The notes: generated by a model not told the origin, from the letters alone. A stretch of 64,000 nt of DNA from Bacteriovoracaceae bacterium (GCA_947447665.1 CANFJX010000001.1:432452-496451), one strand, 5' to 3'. Positions 39,829-49,999 are shown, counted from the stretch's first letter. Translations and numbers: made by a program.

Positions 39829-42147
39829 TCACTCCCTCAATGCCTCGCCTCGTCTTTTCTCTAGCCCCTGTCGAATGGCAGTAGGCAACTCAATTAAAAA
39901 CTGAGTTCCCTCGCCAGGAGCCGATCGAACGCGAATAAAACCGTCGTGATCATTGATGATTCTCTTAGCGATGGCAAGCCCCAATCCGGTGCCCTCTGTT
40001 TTTGTTGAAAAATAGGGTTCAAAGACCCGAGCTTTGACGTCCTCGGTCATGCCAAGACCATTGTCTATGACCTCAACAGCGGCCATTTGTAACTGTTCGT
40101 GGTAATGGGTTAAAACCTCAATTTTTTTGGAATTCTGATAAACTTCAGCCAATGCTGCAACTGCATTATCGAACAAGTTAATCATCACCCGTTTGATTTG
40201 ATCTCGATCGAATTCAAAAACAGGTAGACGATTCTCAGCTTTCAGCACAATTTGAATTTCGGGGTGGGCTTGTTGAAAAAGTGTAACCACCTCGCGCAAA
40301 GCCACATTAAGATCATTGGGTGCAGGGGATGACTCTGGAAATCGCGCGAAATTTGAAAACTCGTTGACCATTTCCTTCAGTTCATCAGTGTGCTTAATAA
40401 TGGTGTCGGTGCACTCCTTAAGAAGCTCACCATCGCGACCCCGATAAGACAAAAATCGCCTCTGAAGGCGCTGGGCGGATAACTTAATGGGAGTCAGCGG
40501 GTTTTTAATCTCGTGAGCAATCCTTCTGGCCACTTCCCTCCAAGCCATTTCTCTCTGACCCTTGATGAGGTGGGTCATATCATCAATCACAACCACCACC
40601 CCCCAGTTTTGATTACCTTGCCTTAGCGGCGTAGCGACGGCGGCCAGCACACGAACACTTTCGCCTGATCGATAGTTCCACTGGGTTACTTCGGTCTGAA
40701 CTGCCGCTCCCTGTAATGAAGCGGCGATGGCCCTCTGCACCAACTGAACGAGTTCCTCTGCAGAGGCATTGAGAATGTCATGGTATTTCCGGTGCAGGGC
40801 AAACTCAGATGAAATGGATAAGAGTCTAGAAACAGATTGATTGAACGTCGTGATATCTCCGCTATTGTCGATAGCAATCACTCCCGTACTAATATTAGCG
40901 AGGACTGCCTCGAGCTGAAGGCGCCTTTTTTCAAGATCAGCCCCCGCCTGAACGAGACTCTCTCGATTTTCGCGAAGGTCTCGGGTCATTTTATTAAATG
41001 AATCGACTAATACTGCGATTTCATCATGACCTGACGTTAAAATAGTCACATCAAGATTACCGGAACCCACAGCCTGAGCGCCCTCCACCAACCTTGCTAC
41101 CGGAACGGTGAGCTCTCGGGCCATATAAAGTCCCACCCAAATCATTACAAACAGGATCACCAAAGTAATCATGATGAGAATTAAAAAATAAGTAGTTTTC
41201 ATCGGATACTTGAGAGGGTTCGCCTCTTTGTAGTCATCAAAAACACTAGCAATCTCATCTACCTTATTAACCAAACTCACCGGCACATAGAAATTCACCA
41301 CCAACACGCCGACAACGGACCTAGAGCTGACAGCCCCAGCGTGCACGGGCACCAAGCATCGAATCAATTCTCCTGCCCCCACGTGGTGAATCACGGGAAG
41401 ATGCTCTCCAGAGAATGCCTTATCCAGAAGATCTAAAGCCAACCGAGGATAGGACAATCGGGCATTAATGCCAGCCGGCTTCTGAGACAGAACTCGCTCA
41501 GCAGTCGAGTCTAAATACAACTCAACCGCGTCCAAAGCCAAAAGCTCTCTCTGCCCATCCAGATAATCTTGAATCCAACTTCCCCAATTCCTCTCAGCCT
41601 GAGGAACGTCCAGTCGCTTCCCAATGCTATTGGCCAAGTGTTCAGCAAAATGCATCGCCGTGTGCTCTGTATTTCGATAGTAAGTATTGGTAATTTCCAG
41701 GGAGGCCTGCAGGGTATTTTGAATCTTGAGGGAGAACCACTTGTCGAAACTAGAGTTAATGTACATCGCTGAAATGATGAACGACACAAGGGTCGGGATA
41801 ATCGAAAAGGCCAAAAAGGCGATCACCAGCTTGGTTTTAAGTTTTGCCCCCAGGATTTTGCGACGTCGCTCGATAAAGAGTTTGCCGATATTCCGAAAAA
41901 CGAGCCAAACCAGTGCGATTAAAATGATGAGATTAACATTGAGTAGGCCGAAGAAAAAAATTGAGGTCACAAAAGGCAGGGCACTCGAAACCTGAGTGAG
42001 GCGGAACTCCGCAAGCATCAGAACAAGAAACAAAAGAGAGAGGAAAACAATGGCAATTCCCTCACGTTTCCTTTTGCGCCGCTCACGGATATCAAGAGGA
42101 GGAACTTCAGATAATTCGTGTTGCGGGAGTTTGTTTTTATTTTCCAT
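39829..42147 (-). CDS. ntrY: sensor histidine kinase (NtrY-like)
   Basis: This 772-residue membrane kinase has three N-terminal membrane helices (about 30-48, 56-85, 107-130), an about 190-residue extracytoplasmic region, a fourth helix near 323-345, a HAMP (MARELTVPVARLVEGAQAV), a PAS segment, and a C-terminal HisKA/HATPase pair. The H-box is AHEIKNPLTPIKL, N-box NLFDNAVAAL, with DNGLGM and TGLGLAI following. Layout matches NtrY of the NtrYX family. It is immediately upstream of the NtrX-like regulator. Confidence 0.93.
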   Translation of the reverse strand: MENKNKLPQHELSEVPPLDIRERRKRKREGIAIVFLSLLFLVLMLAEFRLTQVSSALPFVTSIFFFGLLNVNLIILIALVWLVFRNIGKLFIERRRKILGAKLKTKLVIAFLAFSIIPTLVSFIISAMYINSSFDKWFSLKIQNTLQASLEITNTYYRNTEHTAMHFAEHLANSIGKRLDVPQAERNWGSWIQDYLDGQRELLALDAVELYLDSTAERVLSQKPAGINARLSYPRLALDLLDKAFSGEHLPVIHHVGAGELIRCLVPVHAGAVSSRSVVGVLVVNFYVPVSLVNKVDEIASVFDDYKEANPLKYPMKTTYFLILIMITLVILFVMIWVGLYMARELTVPVARLVEGAQAVGSGNLDVTILTSGHDEIAVLVDSFNKMTRDLRENRESLVQAGADLEKRRLQLEAVLANISTGVIAIDNSGDITTFNQSVSRLLSISSEFALHRKYHDILNASAEELVQLVQRAIAASLQGAAVQTEVTQWNYRSGESVRVLAAVATPLRQGNQNWGVVVVIDDMTHLIKGQREMAWREVARRIAHEIKNPLTPIKLSAQRLQRRFLSYRGRDGELLKECTDTIIKHTDELKEMVNEFSNFARFPESSPAPNDLNVALREVVTLFQQAHPEIQIVLKAENRLPVFEFDRDQIKRVMINLFDNAVAALAEVYQNSKKIEVLTHYHEQLQMAAVEVIDNGLGMTEDVKARVFEPYFSTKTEGTGLGLAIAKRIINDHDGFIRVRSAPGEGTQFLIELPTAIRQGLEKRRGEALRE

Positions 42148-42185
42148 AAGTCTTTGTTATTTAAGCGCTATCATTTTTCAAAGCG

Positions 42186-43103
42186 CTACGTAAAGGAATA
42201 GACTTCGATCCGATTAGAACCATTCGATTTTGCGGCCTTCAAAGCCTCCATAGTCAACTGGAAAAGGTCGCTCATTTTTTGAGCCGCCTGATTGGGAGCT
42301 AAACCAGCAACCCCTAAAGTCGCCGTCAAATTGAAAAGGTGCTTTTGGCTTCGAAAGGAATCAGCTTGGACCGCGTCTCGCAGGCGCTCTGCAACAAACT
42401 CGGCCCCACTGAGGTCTGTTTCATGAAGGAGAATAAAAAATTCATCTGCCCCGACTCTTGCGATGAGATCTACACTTCTGAGGCACTTTTTTAATCTGAG
42501 AGCAATCTCTTGAAGTACATGACTCCCCACCGCGAAACCATAAGTCTGATTTACGCCTGAGAAATGATCCAAATTCAAAAGAACTGTGGAAACTGGCTTT
42601 TTAATGCGTCTAGCTCGAGAAAGTTCCTCGTCAGCCCTCTTATAAGCAGCCCTCATACTTAAGAGGCCCGTCAACTCATCAGTTGAAATCACCTCCTCAA
42701 TTCGTTGATGTGCTCGTTTGAGAGCATCTTGAACGTCCTTTAACCTAAACAAAGTTCTTACCCTTTGGATTACTCCAGCCTGAGAAAGCGGTTTACAAAG
42801 CCAGTCATCTGCCCCTAGATCAAACCCCTGGGTCACCTCTTGAACATCTAAAGAGCTCACGACGTAGGCTACGGGAGTAAACTCATCTTGAGTGAGGAGC
42901 CTTATTTTTGGCACTATTCCAAAAGGCTGCCCCTGCATGGAGTCCTGATCAATCAGAATCAGATGAGGCTTCCAGGCTTTCAACTGATGCAGGGCAGACT
43001 CAAAATCCCTGGAGTTTTGAACCGTGTGACCATCTTGAGCTAGAAAGCGAGCTACACTCTCAAAGCTCTCTTGATTACTGTCGATCACTAGGACTCTTTT
43101 CAT
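42186..43103 (-). CDS. receiver-GGDEF protein
   Basis: This 305-residue protein joins an N-terminal receiver (Asp8, phospho-acceptor Asp52, KP at the switch) to a C-terminal GGDEF domain that makes c-di-GMP in active members. The signature reads GADEF rather than GGDEF, so activity is uncertain. The inhibitory I-site RxxD (RSVD) is present five residues before it. It is co-directional with, and 38 bp upstream of, the NtrY-like gene, so it may be co-transcribed with it. Confidence 0.85.
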   Translation of the reverse strand: MKRVLVIDSNQESFESVARFLAQDGHTVQNSRDFESALHQLKAWKPHLILIDQDSMQGQPFGIVPKIRLLTQDEFTPVAYVVSSLDVQEVTQGFDLGADDWLCKPLSQAGVIQRVRTLFRLKDVQDALKRAHQRIEEVISTDELTGLLSMRAAYKRADEELSRARRIKKPVSTVLLNLDHFSGVNQTYGFAVGSHVLQEIALRLKKCLRSVDLIARVGADEFFILLHETDLSGAEFVAERLRDAVQADSFRSQKHLFNLTATLGVAGLAPNQAAQKMSDLFQLTMEALKAAKSNGSNRIEVYSFT

Positions 43104-43501
43104 TTTTGGAACCCTTTCTTCAAATCATCGACCCTTCTGTGAGTCTAACATAAATAAGTCAGAGGCCAAGACAGCTATAGAGCTTAAGATCATCATTTCA
43201 TGTTCGGAGATGAGCTATAAGCACCCATTCCGTGCATCATCTCATCAAGAGACATCGAATTTCAGTGATAAATAAGGGTCTAACGAGCCCAAAAAATAAA
43301 ATAAAATGAGTTTAAAAATTACCTTTAATTCATTTCTTCATCGATAGAGACTCTCTAAGAATCAGAAAAAAACCAAAGTCGATAAAAAAAATTAAATGCA
43401 ATTAGTTCTTTTCTTGATATAAGAAGCAATCTAGGTAACATCAAATCTGAGCATTAGTTTTTCATGATGCATAAAATGCTGCCTTAACGGAGGAAATAGA
43501 A
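43104..43501. other. AT-rich 398-bp intergenic region
   Basis: This AT-rich spacer separates the divergent receiver-GGDEF gene and the small Lys-rich gene. An imperfect hairpin (GAGATGA...GCAC...GTGC...TCATCTC) lies at 43207-43243, and a short inverted repeat TTCTT-GATAT-AAGAA is near 43413. I find no convincing ORF or classic -35/-10 pair. Confidence 0.4.
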
Positions 43502-43585
43502 ATGGCTACTAAGAAAAAAGCTACTAAAAAGAAAGTTGCAAAAAAAACAACCAAGAAGAAGACCACCACCAAGAAGAAGAAGTAA
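43502..43585 (+). CDS. 27-residue lysine-rich histone-like microprotein
   Basis: An ATG at 43502, with GGAGG eight bases upstream, opens a 27-codon frame reading MATKKKATKKKVAKK and ending in TTKKKTTTKKKK before TAA. The protein is Lys, Thr and Ala only with one Val, so it resembles the basic tails of histone H1/Hc1-like DNA-binding proteins. A strong intrinsic terminator follows 22 bp later. The gene stands alone between divergent and convergent neighbours. The leader, ribosome binding site and terminator argue for a real, likely highly expressed gene; nucleoid or RNA binding is inferred from charge only. Confidence 0.75.
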   Translation: MATKKKATKKKVAKKTTKKKTTTKKKK

Positions 43586-43607
43586 TCTCCTGGTGATTTG
43601 AACCAGC

Positions 43608-43645
43608 AAAGGCCCCTGGCTTAATGCCTGGGGCCTTTGTGTTTT
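43608..43645 (+). terminator. strong intrinsic terminator after the microprotein
   Basis: AAAGGCCCC-T-GGC and GCC-T-GGGGCCTTT form a 12-bp stem with one T:T mismatch and a TTAAT loop, followed by GTGTTTT. Confidence 0.9.
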
Positions 43646-43659
43646 ATAGGGTACTGGAA

Positions 43660-45000
43660 CTATGATTTTCTTGTAAAAGACTGCATGAAGAACCCGTCGC
43701 ATGGCCCGGGTCCTAAAAATCCACCTTCTCGAAGCACAAACTCAGGGTGGTCAGATAAAAACCCCTGAACAATCTCACGAGTTTCAGCCATTCGAAACGT
43801 ACACACTCCAAAAACCAATCGTCCCCCGGGCGCAACGAGCCGAGAATAAGCCGATAATAATCGAGCCTGTACTTTTGGCATCCGCTCTAAAACATCTCTG
43901 GACTGCCTCCACTTGATATCCGGATTCCTTCGGAGCACACCCCAACCACTGCACGGAGCATCCACCAATACAATATCGGCAGAACCTTTAAACCGCTCCA
44001 CATGAGCGTCTTCAGCTCCCTCAATGATCGGTGCGACCTGAATATTTCTTAATTGGGTTCGCGATGCTCGTCGCCTCAGAGCCTGAAGTTTCTTGACAGA
44101 GGTATCATAAGCAAAAACTTTCCCGCGTCCCCCAAGTGCATCCGCGATCGCCAAACTCTTTCCACCTGCCCCAGCACATGCATCAATCACAGTAAGGGAA
44201 GACTTAAAGCGAGGCAACGACTCGAAAGACGTCGAAAAAGCCCGCACACGTCCAGGCTGCTCGCTCAAGAGCGCTCCAAAATGCTCGGGCCATAGAGAAA
44301 ATAGGGCCATCCACTGAGAACCCTCGTCCTGAATTTCGAAGGCCCCTTTTTGGTACCATTCTGATTTTAAAACTGGAGCGTAGCCCGCAAGTCGGATCCC
44401 CAAAGGGGCAAAAGTAGAGGGCTCGATTCGAACAGGAAGTGGCTCATCATTTTTGAGTCCATTTAAGACCGTACTCACACCAAACTCTCGGTTCACCCTT
44501 AAGCTGAGCGGGGCGGAGCGCCCTAGAGTGTCAATCAATTGGCAAGCTATCTCTTTTCCCCACGTCTCCTCCCACTCTTGAACCATCTCGCTTGGAAAGT
44601 CTTCTCTCATCGGATCTACCTGAGAAGGCCCTTGAGACATCAGCTCATACATTCTCTCCATCATAAGAGAAGCTGGGCGCCATCGCCCCAAAGCTTCAGG
44701 CTGAATACTCCACGGTTCGGCTGAGGGCACCCCTACACCCAGAGCTTCGGCCTGCGAGACGGGCCTCATCAAAACAGTGGGTAACAATTGCGCTATGATG
44801 CTTTTTGTCTGAGGAGGCAACTTAGAGAGAGCTGAGTCCAAATGAATCGATGAACTCCAAAGGCTTTCCCAAAGTTTTGAAAAGCCTTGAACCATCGCCT
44901 CTCGCTTAGCTTTAGGAGAAGCCTGAACTTTTGGCCCGAAGTCCTTTTCAGAAATCCGATCCTTACTTTTGCCTCTCTCCTTGATTTTATGCGGTCGCAT
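43660..45000 (-). CDS. RsmB/Sun-like rRNA m5C methyltransferase
   Basis: This 446-residue enzyme methylates cytosine-5 in RNA, probably 16S rRNA. It has a basic N-terminal tail and a NusB-like/RNA-binding region, then the SAM domain: VIDACAGAGGKSLAIAD (motif I), DAPCSGWGVLRRNPDIKW (motif IV with the Pro-Cys) and a final VFGVCTF segment in which Cys is the likely nucleophile of motif VI. Length is close to RsmB (about 430). It is divergent from the acyl-CoA dehydrogenase gene. The exact rRNA position is inferred from the family. Confidence 0.88.
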   Translation of the reverse strand: MRPHKIKERGKSKDRISEKDFGPKVQASPKAKREAMVQGFSKLWESLWSSSIHLDSALSKLPPQTKSIIAQLLPTVLMRPVSQAEALGVGVPSAEPWSIQPEALGRWRPASLMMERMYELMSQGPSQVDPMREDFPSEMVQEWEETWGKEIACQLIDTLGRSAPLSLRVNREFGVSTVLNGLKNDEPLPVRIEPSTFAPLGIRLAGYAPVLKSEWYQKGAFEIQDEGSQWMALFSLWPEHFGALLSEQPGRVRAFSTSFESLPRFKSSLTVIDACAGAGGKSLAIADALGGRGKVFAYDTSVKKLQALRRRASRTQLRNIQVAPIIEGAEDAHVERFKGSADIVLVDAPCSGWGVLRRNPDIKWRQSRDVLERMPKVQARLLSAYSRLVAPGGRLVFGVCTFRMAETREIVQGFLSDHPEFVLREGGFLGPGPCDGFFMQSFTRKS

Positions 45001-45065
45001 ATCAGAATCCTTTCGTTAGAACAGACCACTTTACAATATCATGATAATCGTCATAAACTCTTCCC

Positions 45066-46205
45066 ATGATCAACTTTGCACTATCGGAAGAGCAGACGCA
45101 GCTTCAAGAACTCGCCAGAAAGTTTACCAAAGAAGAGATCATCCCAAAAGCAGCCCACCATGACGAGACCGGTGAGTACCCCAGGGAAATCGCAAAAAAG
45201 GCTTGGGAAGTTGGCCTCATGAACACCCACATTCCACAAGAATACGGCGGCCTGGGCCTCGGCGTTCTAGAAGGCTGTATCATTACTGAAGAGCTGGCGT
45301 ACGGTTGTACCGGAATTGCAACCGCTATGGAAGCCAATACTTTGGCAGCGGCACCCGTGATTGTGGCCGGAAATGATGACCAAAAAAAGGAGTTTTTAGG
45401 CAAACTCAGCGCGTCTCCCCTTTTTGCCGCTTATTGCGTGACTGAACCGGGGGCCGGCTCAGATGTAAGTGGAATTCGAACACAGGCCAAAAAGGTAGGT
45501 TCCGAATACGTAATCAATGGATCAAAAATGTGGATTACCAATGGAAGCGTCGCTGATTGGTATTTCGTCCTCGCTTACACAGACCCGACCCTCAAACATA
45601 AAGGGATGTCTGGATTTTTGATCCCTGCTAACACCGCCGGTATCTCAGTTGGAAAAAAAGAATGGAACATGGGCCAAAGGGCCAGCGATACTCGAGGCAT
45701 CACCTTTGAGGATGTTAAAATACCAGAAAAATATCGCCTCGGACGAGAAGGCGATGGCTTCAAAATCGCTATGAGCGCATTTGACCACACCCGGCCTGCA
45801 GTCGCAGCGGGCGCAGTCGGCCTCGCCCGGAGAGCGATGGATGAGGCCATCCAATACGCCAAAACAAGAAAAACCTTTGGCCAGCCGATTTCCAACTATC
45901 AAGCCATCAGTTTCATGGTCGCAGATATGGCCAAAGACATTGAGGCTGCCAGACTTCTGGTTCACAAAGCAGCCTGGACAATTGATCAAGGCCAGAGAAA
46001 CACCCAATTTGCGGCGATGGCGAAGGCCTTTGCTGCTGACACGGCAATGAGAATCGCGACAGATGCCGTCCAGGTTTTTGGCGGATATGGCTATTCAAAA
46101 GAATACCCAGTCGAAAAACTGATGAGAGATGCAAAGATTTACCAAATTTATGAAGGGACCAGCCAAATCCAAAGGCTGATTATATCCAAAGAGGTTTTTG
46201 GTTAA
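45066..46205 (+). CDS. acyl-CoA dehydrogenase
   Basis: This 379-residue FAD enzyme introduces a trans double bond in short/medium acyl-CoA. The family signatures are [14 protein letters not shown] (FAD/substrate binding), the [10 protein letters not shown] region, and the C-terminal [33 protein letters not shown] with the catalytic Glu in YEGT. Length and order match short-chain acyl-CoA dehydrogenase. It is a single-gene unit between divergent RsmB-like and convergent rsgA. Confidence 0.95.
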   Translation: MINFALSEEQTQLQELARKFTKEEIIPKAAHHDETGEYPREIAKKAWEVGLMNTHIPQEYGGLGLGVLEGCIITEELAYGCTGIATAMEANTLAAAPVIVAGNDDQKKEFLGKLSASPLFAAYCVTEPGAGSDVSGIRTQAKKVGSEYVINGSKMWITNGSVADWYFVLAYTDPTLKHKGMSGFLIPANTAGISVGKKEWNMGQRASDTRGITFEDVKIPEKYRLGREGDGFKIAMSAFDHTRPAVAAGAVGLARRAMDEAIQYAKTRKTFGQPISNYQAISFMVADMAKDIEAARLLVHKAAWTIDQGQRNTQFAAMAKAFAADTAMRIATDAVQVFGGYGYSKEYPVEKLMRDAKIYQIYEGTSQIQRLIISKEVFG

Positions 46206-46222
46206 AATCAACCAAGATTTGT

Positions 46223-47278
46223 CTAAAATTCGCCAGTCTCGAGGGACTTAAAAATCCTCAAATAGCTGCTGTACCGGAAAAGGCCTCGGGCTTCACACGC
46301 GGACTCAGACGTATGAAGGCAACCTGACAATCGGCAGGCCAGTGTTCGAAATTCTGGAAAAAAATCGGCTAAATCTCGACCCTCAAGATGAATTAAGCCA
46401 AACCCTCTTACACCCGGCGTATCAATCCATCGAGAATTCTTCGGGCCATCCAAAAGAACCGCTCCAGTTGTCGTATGCCTTCCTTTGCCAGTGAACGAGT
46501 TCACCTGCTCCACACGACCGACATTTTGATTCAACAAGATTCTCAGAAGCGAGGTCTTGCCCACCCCAGACTGTCCACAAAACGCAACGGTTTTTCCCTC
46601 AATTTTTTTCAGGAGCGAGTCGACACCAGTTCCATCCTTGGAGCTCACCCCGAGGACTTCGTAGCCCAAACCAGAGTACTCCTCCCAAATAGGCTCCTGA
46701 GTTGTTCCAACCGAAAGGTCTAACTTTGTAATACATGCCAGAACGGGAATATTTTGTGCCTCGGCGGCAATCAGAAATCGATCGATCAGCCCGGGAGAAA
46801 ACTCAGGATCCTTCGCAGAGGCGACGATCACCAATAAATCCAAATTAGCGGCCAACGCGTGATAATGCTTCTGCCCATCTCGCCCGGGAGCTGGACGAAC
46901 GAGAGAATTTTTTCGGCTACAAATACCCACTACGACGCCCGATTGCTCATCTAATTTCTGAACTAGAACTCGATCCCCGACGCAAACGGGAGTTCGTTCT
47001 CGAGTCTCCGTTTTAGCCTTACTGATCAGCTCAGCCCATCGGTAACTGCAGAGAAAATTAGATTGATCCTCATCTAATCGAACGCGGCATTGTTTTTGAA
47101 AAACTTCTTCGACTGTTGCGTTGGCCTGACTCCAGGGTAAATCTAGCCCGCGAGCCTGCACGGCTTTTTTCGGCCGCTTTCGGCCTTTTCCGCCCAGTTG
47201 CTCATTGTCTAACCAGTCGTCAGAGTCTCCTTTAAACTTGGGTGCCACCGTTACTTTTCCTTTTTCAAATCGAATCAA
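46223..47278 (-). CDS. rsgA: ribosome biogenesis GTPase RsgA
   Basis: RsgA (YjeQ) checks the decoding centre during 30S maturation. The 351-residue protein has an N-terminal OB fold and a circularly permuted GTPase: TKLD (G4) precedes GQSGVGKTSLL (G1), and DTPGVRGFG (G3) follows. A C-terminal zinc-binding knuckle reads CRLSGCLHTSESAC. Length and layout match the family. It converges on the acyl-CoA dehydrogenase gene, 17 bp apart. Confidence 0.96.
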   Translation of the reverse strand: MIRFEKGKVTVAPKFKGDSDDWLDNEQLGGKGRKRPKKAVQARGLDLPWSQANATVEEVFQKQCRVRLDEDQSNFLCSYRWAELISKAKTETRERTPVCVGDRVLVQKLDEQSGVVVGICSRKNSLVRPAPGRDGQKHYHALAANLDLLVIVASAKDPEFSPGLIDRFLIAAEAQNIPVLACITKLDLSVGTTQEPIWEEYSGLGYEVLGVSSKDGTGVDSLLKKIEGKTVAFCGQSGVGKTSLLRILLNQNVGRVEQVNSFTGKGRHTTTGAVLLDGPKNSRWIDTPGVRGFGLIHLEGRDLADFFPEFRTLACRLSGCLHTSESACEARGLFRYSSYLRIFKSLETGEF

Positions 47279-47327
47279 TAGCTCAAAATAATCATATAAC
47301 TAAGAATATTTCAGGTATATTTCTGCC

Positions 47328-48575
47328 ATGAGCACTCAACCTTCAGACGCCTTAACTACTTCATTCCCAAAAAATCAAATCAAAGTTCTTCTCTTAGAAA
47401 ACATCCATTCTCTCGCCAAAGAAGCCTTTGAGAACGAGGGCTTTCAAGTAGAAACCCTCACTGTAGCACTCAAGCCTGAGGAACTGAAGGATAAGATCAG
47501 GGACTACCACGTCCTCGGAATTCGAAGCAAAACTCAGTTGACCGCAGAGGCTCTATCAGAGGCTCGGCGGCTTCTTGCGGTAGGATGCTTCTGTATTGGA
47601 ACCAACCAAGTCGATTTAGAATTCGCGAAAGAGCGAGGCATTCCCGTTTTCAATGCTCCATTTGGAAACACGCGAAGCGTAGCTGAGATGGTGATCGCAG
47701 AAGTCATCGCTCTGGCCAGGCAGCTTTTTCAACGAAGCTCTGAGATTCATTCTCAATCTTGGAAAAAAGTCTCAGCCGGATGCTATGAGGTGAGAGCGAA
47801 AACCCTCGGAATCATTGGCTATGGGCATATCGGCTCGCAAGTCTCTACCCTGGCTGAAAGTTTAGGAATGCGCGTGGTCTACTACGATATTGTTTCTAAA
47901 CTCCCACTTGGGAATGCAAGGGGGTGCAACACACTCCAGGAACTCCTCCGAGAAAGTGACTTTGTCACTCTCCATGTTCCCGCTACTCCTCAAACTCATC
48001 AAATGATTGGCTCAGCCCAACTCCAGGGAATGAAGAAAGGCTCCTACCTAATTAATGCGAGCCGGGGTACCGTAGTCCAGATCCCTGCTCTCGTTCAAGT
48101 TCTTCAATCCGGTCACCTTGCCGGCGCTGCAATTGACGTCTTTCCCGAGGAGCCAGAGGGAAATCAATCGCGATTTGTAAGTGAACTTCAAGGCATTCCC
48201 AATGTTATTCTCACCCCCCACATCGGAGGAGCGACTGAGGAAGCCCAAGCTAACATCGGCACAGAAGTTCCGGCAGCCTTGATTCGGTTCGTCAACTCGG
48301 GATCAACCTCAGGAGCGGTGAACTTTCCCCAGGTCGATCTCGCCCCTACTCAAGAGGGCCATCGCATTCTGAACGTTCACCATAATATCCCTGGCGTCCT
48401 CAGTGAGATCAACGGAATTGTTTCTAGATTGGGTGCTAATATTCAAGCGCAGTCCCTGTCGACTGATCCGAAAATTGGCTACCTCGTGCTGGATACCGAT
48501 CGCGCCCTCTCGAATGAAGTCAAAACCGCAATCGAAAATTTAAAAGCCTCAATTAAGACCCGAATGTTGTACTAA
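47328..48575 (+). CDS. serA: D-3-phosphoglycerate dehydrogenase
   Basis: SerA oxidises 3-phosphoglycerate with NAD, the first step of serine synthesis. The 415-residue protein has a Rossmann motif (GIIGYGHIGSQV), the catalytic Arg in NASRG and His in TPHIGG, and a C-terminal ACT domain (HHNIPGVLSEINGIVSRLGANIQAQSL) that usually senses serine. Length and plan are like E. coli SerA (410). Its stop overlaps the convergent oxidase gene by 4 bp. Confidence 0.95.
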   Translation: MSTQPSDALTTSFPKNQIKVLLLENIHSLAKEAFENEGFQVETLTVALKPEELKDKIRDYHVLGIRSKTQLTAEALSEARRLLAVGCFCIGTNQVDLEFAKERGIPVFNAPFGNTRSVAEMVIAEVIALARQLFQRSSEIHSQSWKKVSAGCYEVRAKTLGIIGYGHIGSQVSTLAESLGMRVVYYDIVSKLPLGNARGCNTLQELLRESDFVTLHVPATPQTHQMIGSAQLQGMKKGSYLINASRGTVVQIPALVQVLQSGHLAGAAIDVFPEEPEGNQSRFVSELQGIPNVILTPHIGGATEEAQANIGTEVPAALIRFVNSGSTSGAVNFPQVDLAPTQEGHRILNVHHNIPGVLSEINGIVSRLGANIQAQSLSTDPKIGYLVLDTDRALSNEVKTAIENLKASIKTRMLY

Positions 48576-49990
48576 TCGAAGATTTTCCCAGGATTCAAAA
48601 GCCCCTGTGGATCAAAGATTTTCTTAATCGATCTCATCAGCTGAACTTCTTCAGAGGACCGAGTAAAATGAAGGAAATCTTTTTTGATCAATCCAATTCC
48701 GTGCTCTGCCGAAATACTCCCATGGTACTTCTGGACTAAAGAGAACAAGTCCAAATCGGATTTTTTGCAAGTTTGAAAAAAGTTTTCTCGATTCCAATGC
48801 TGTGGCATCATCGTATTGACGTGGAGATTGCCATCCCCGATATGACCGAAAACATAGATCTTGAAGTCCGGATGACTCAAAGCAAAGGTCTTTTCAAAGT
48901 CTGCAAGAAACTCCTTCAGACTCGAAATAGGCAGGGCAATGTCGTTCTTATGAACTACACCCAAAACCGAAAGGCTCTCACTTACTCCCTCACGGAAAGC
49001 CCACAGATCACGTGCCTCACGAGGAGACTGCGCCCAGGTTCCATCTTGGACGAGTTGATTTTCAAAAAGAGACGCTAACCAGGGCTCCAAGGCCTCGCGC
49101 GGTGTAGAGTGGGAACGTTCAACTTCAAGTAGAACATAGGCCGGATACGTCTTTTGAAAAGGCGAGGAAACCTTTCTGACTTCTCGCACTGCCTGAAGGC
49201 AGGAATCGGTTAAACACTCAAACGCACTGATTTGAAATGGAGATCGTCTTACTTCTTGAAACAGTCTCAGAACGGCAGCGAAATCTGTCACACCAAAGAA
49301 AAAAACATCTAGGTTCTCGGGCATAGGAGCGAGCTTTAAGGTCGCTTCAGTGACTACCCCCAGCACGCCCTCACTTCCGATAAAAAGCTGCCTAAAATCC
49401 ATGCCGGTATTGTTTTTTTCAAGCGCTCCGTTCAGCTCCAAAACCTCACCATTCATCAGAACAACCTGAAGCCCCAAAACCCAATTCCGAGTATGGCCAT
49501 ATCTAATGACTTTAAGCCCCCCCGCATTGGTTGAAATATTTCCTCCCACTTGGCTAGACCCTTTGGATGCAAAGTCCACGGGCCAAGTGAGTTTAAATGG
49601 AGCGCACTTCTCATGCACCGCTTGAGTCACGGCTCCAGCCTGAACCTTGAGAGTATGCGCCAGCGGATCCACCTCACCGATCGATCTCATTCGATCCAGA
49701 CTAAGAACAATTTCGCCATCTTTTGCGACAGCTCCACCGGCAAGTCCTGTTCTTCCCCCAGAAGGAACGACACGAACCTGAAACTCGGTACAAAGCTTGA
49801 GGAAACGTGAAACCTCTTGTGTCGTGCGAGGAAAAACCACCGCCGAAGGTCGTGGTTCGTACGCACGGGTCCAGTCTCTACCATAAGCCTGAAGTTCTTC
49901 GGGATTTCTCGTCAAAAAATCACTTGGGAAATCCAATTTGACTTTCGATAAAAATTCTTTTGTAAATGAGTTTGATCCAGTGGTTTTCAT
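48572..49990 (-). CDS. FAD-linked oxidase (GlcD/D-lactate dehydrogenase type)
   Basis: This 472-residue flavoenzyme belongs to the vanillyl-alcohol-oxidase fold group that includes glycolate oxidase GlcD and D-lactate dehydrogenases. The N-terminal PCMH FAD domain reads VVPSGGRTGLAGGAVA with DRMRSI following; the C-terminal HGDGN-like segment is FGHIGDGNLHVNT and SAEHGIGL closes it. No partner GlcE/F genes are nearby. It would oxidise a 2-hydroxy acid, but which one is not readable. It is divergent from the MBL-fold gene with a palindrome between them. Confidence 0.9.
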   Translation of the reverse strand: MKTTGSNSFTKEFLSKVKLDFPSDFLTRNPEELQAYGRDWTRAYEPRPSAVVFPRTTQEVSRFLKLCTEFQVRVVPSGGRTGLAGGAVAKDGEIVLSLDRMRSIGEVDPLAHTLKVQAGAVTQAVHEKCAPFKLTWPVDFASKGSSQVGGNISTNAGGLKVIRYGHTRNWVLGLQVVLMNGEVLELNGALEKNNTGMDFRQLFIGSEGVLGVVTEATLKLAPMPENLDVFFFGVTDFAAVLRLFQEVRRSPFQISAFECLTDSCLQAVREVRKVSSPFQKTYPAYVLLEVERSHSTPREALEPWLASLFENQLVQDGTWAQSPREARDLWAFREGVSESLSVLGVVHKNDIALPISSLKEFLADFEKTFALSHPDFKIYVFGHIGDGNLHVNTMMPQHWNRENFFQTCKKSDLDLFSLVQKYHGSISAEHGIGLIKKDFLHFTRSSEEVQLMRSIKKIFDPQGLLNPGKIFD

Positions 49991-49999
49991 AGCTTTTGA

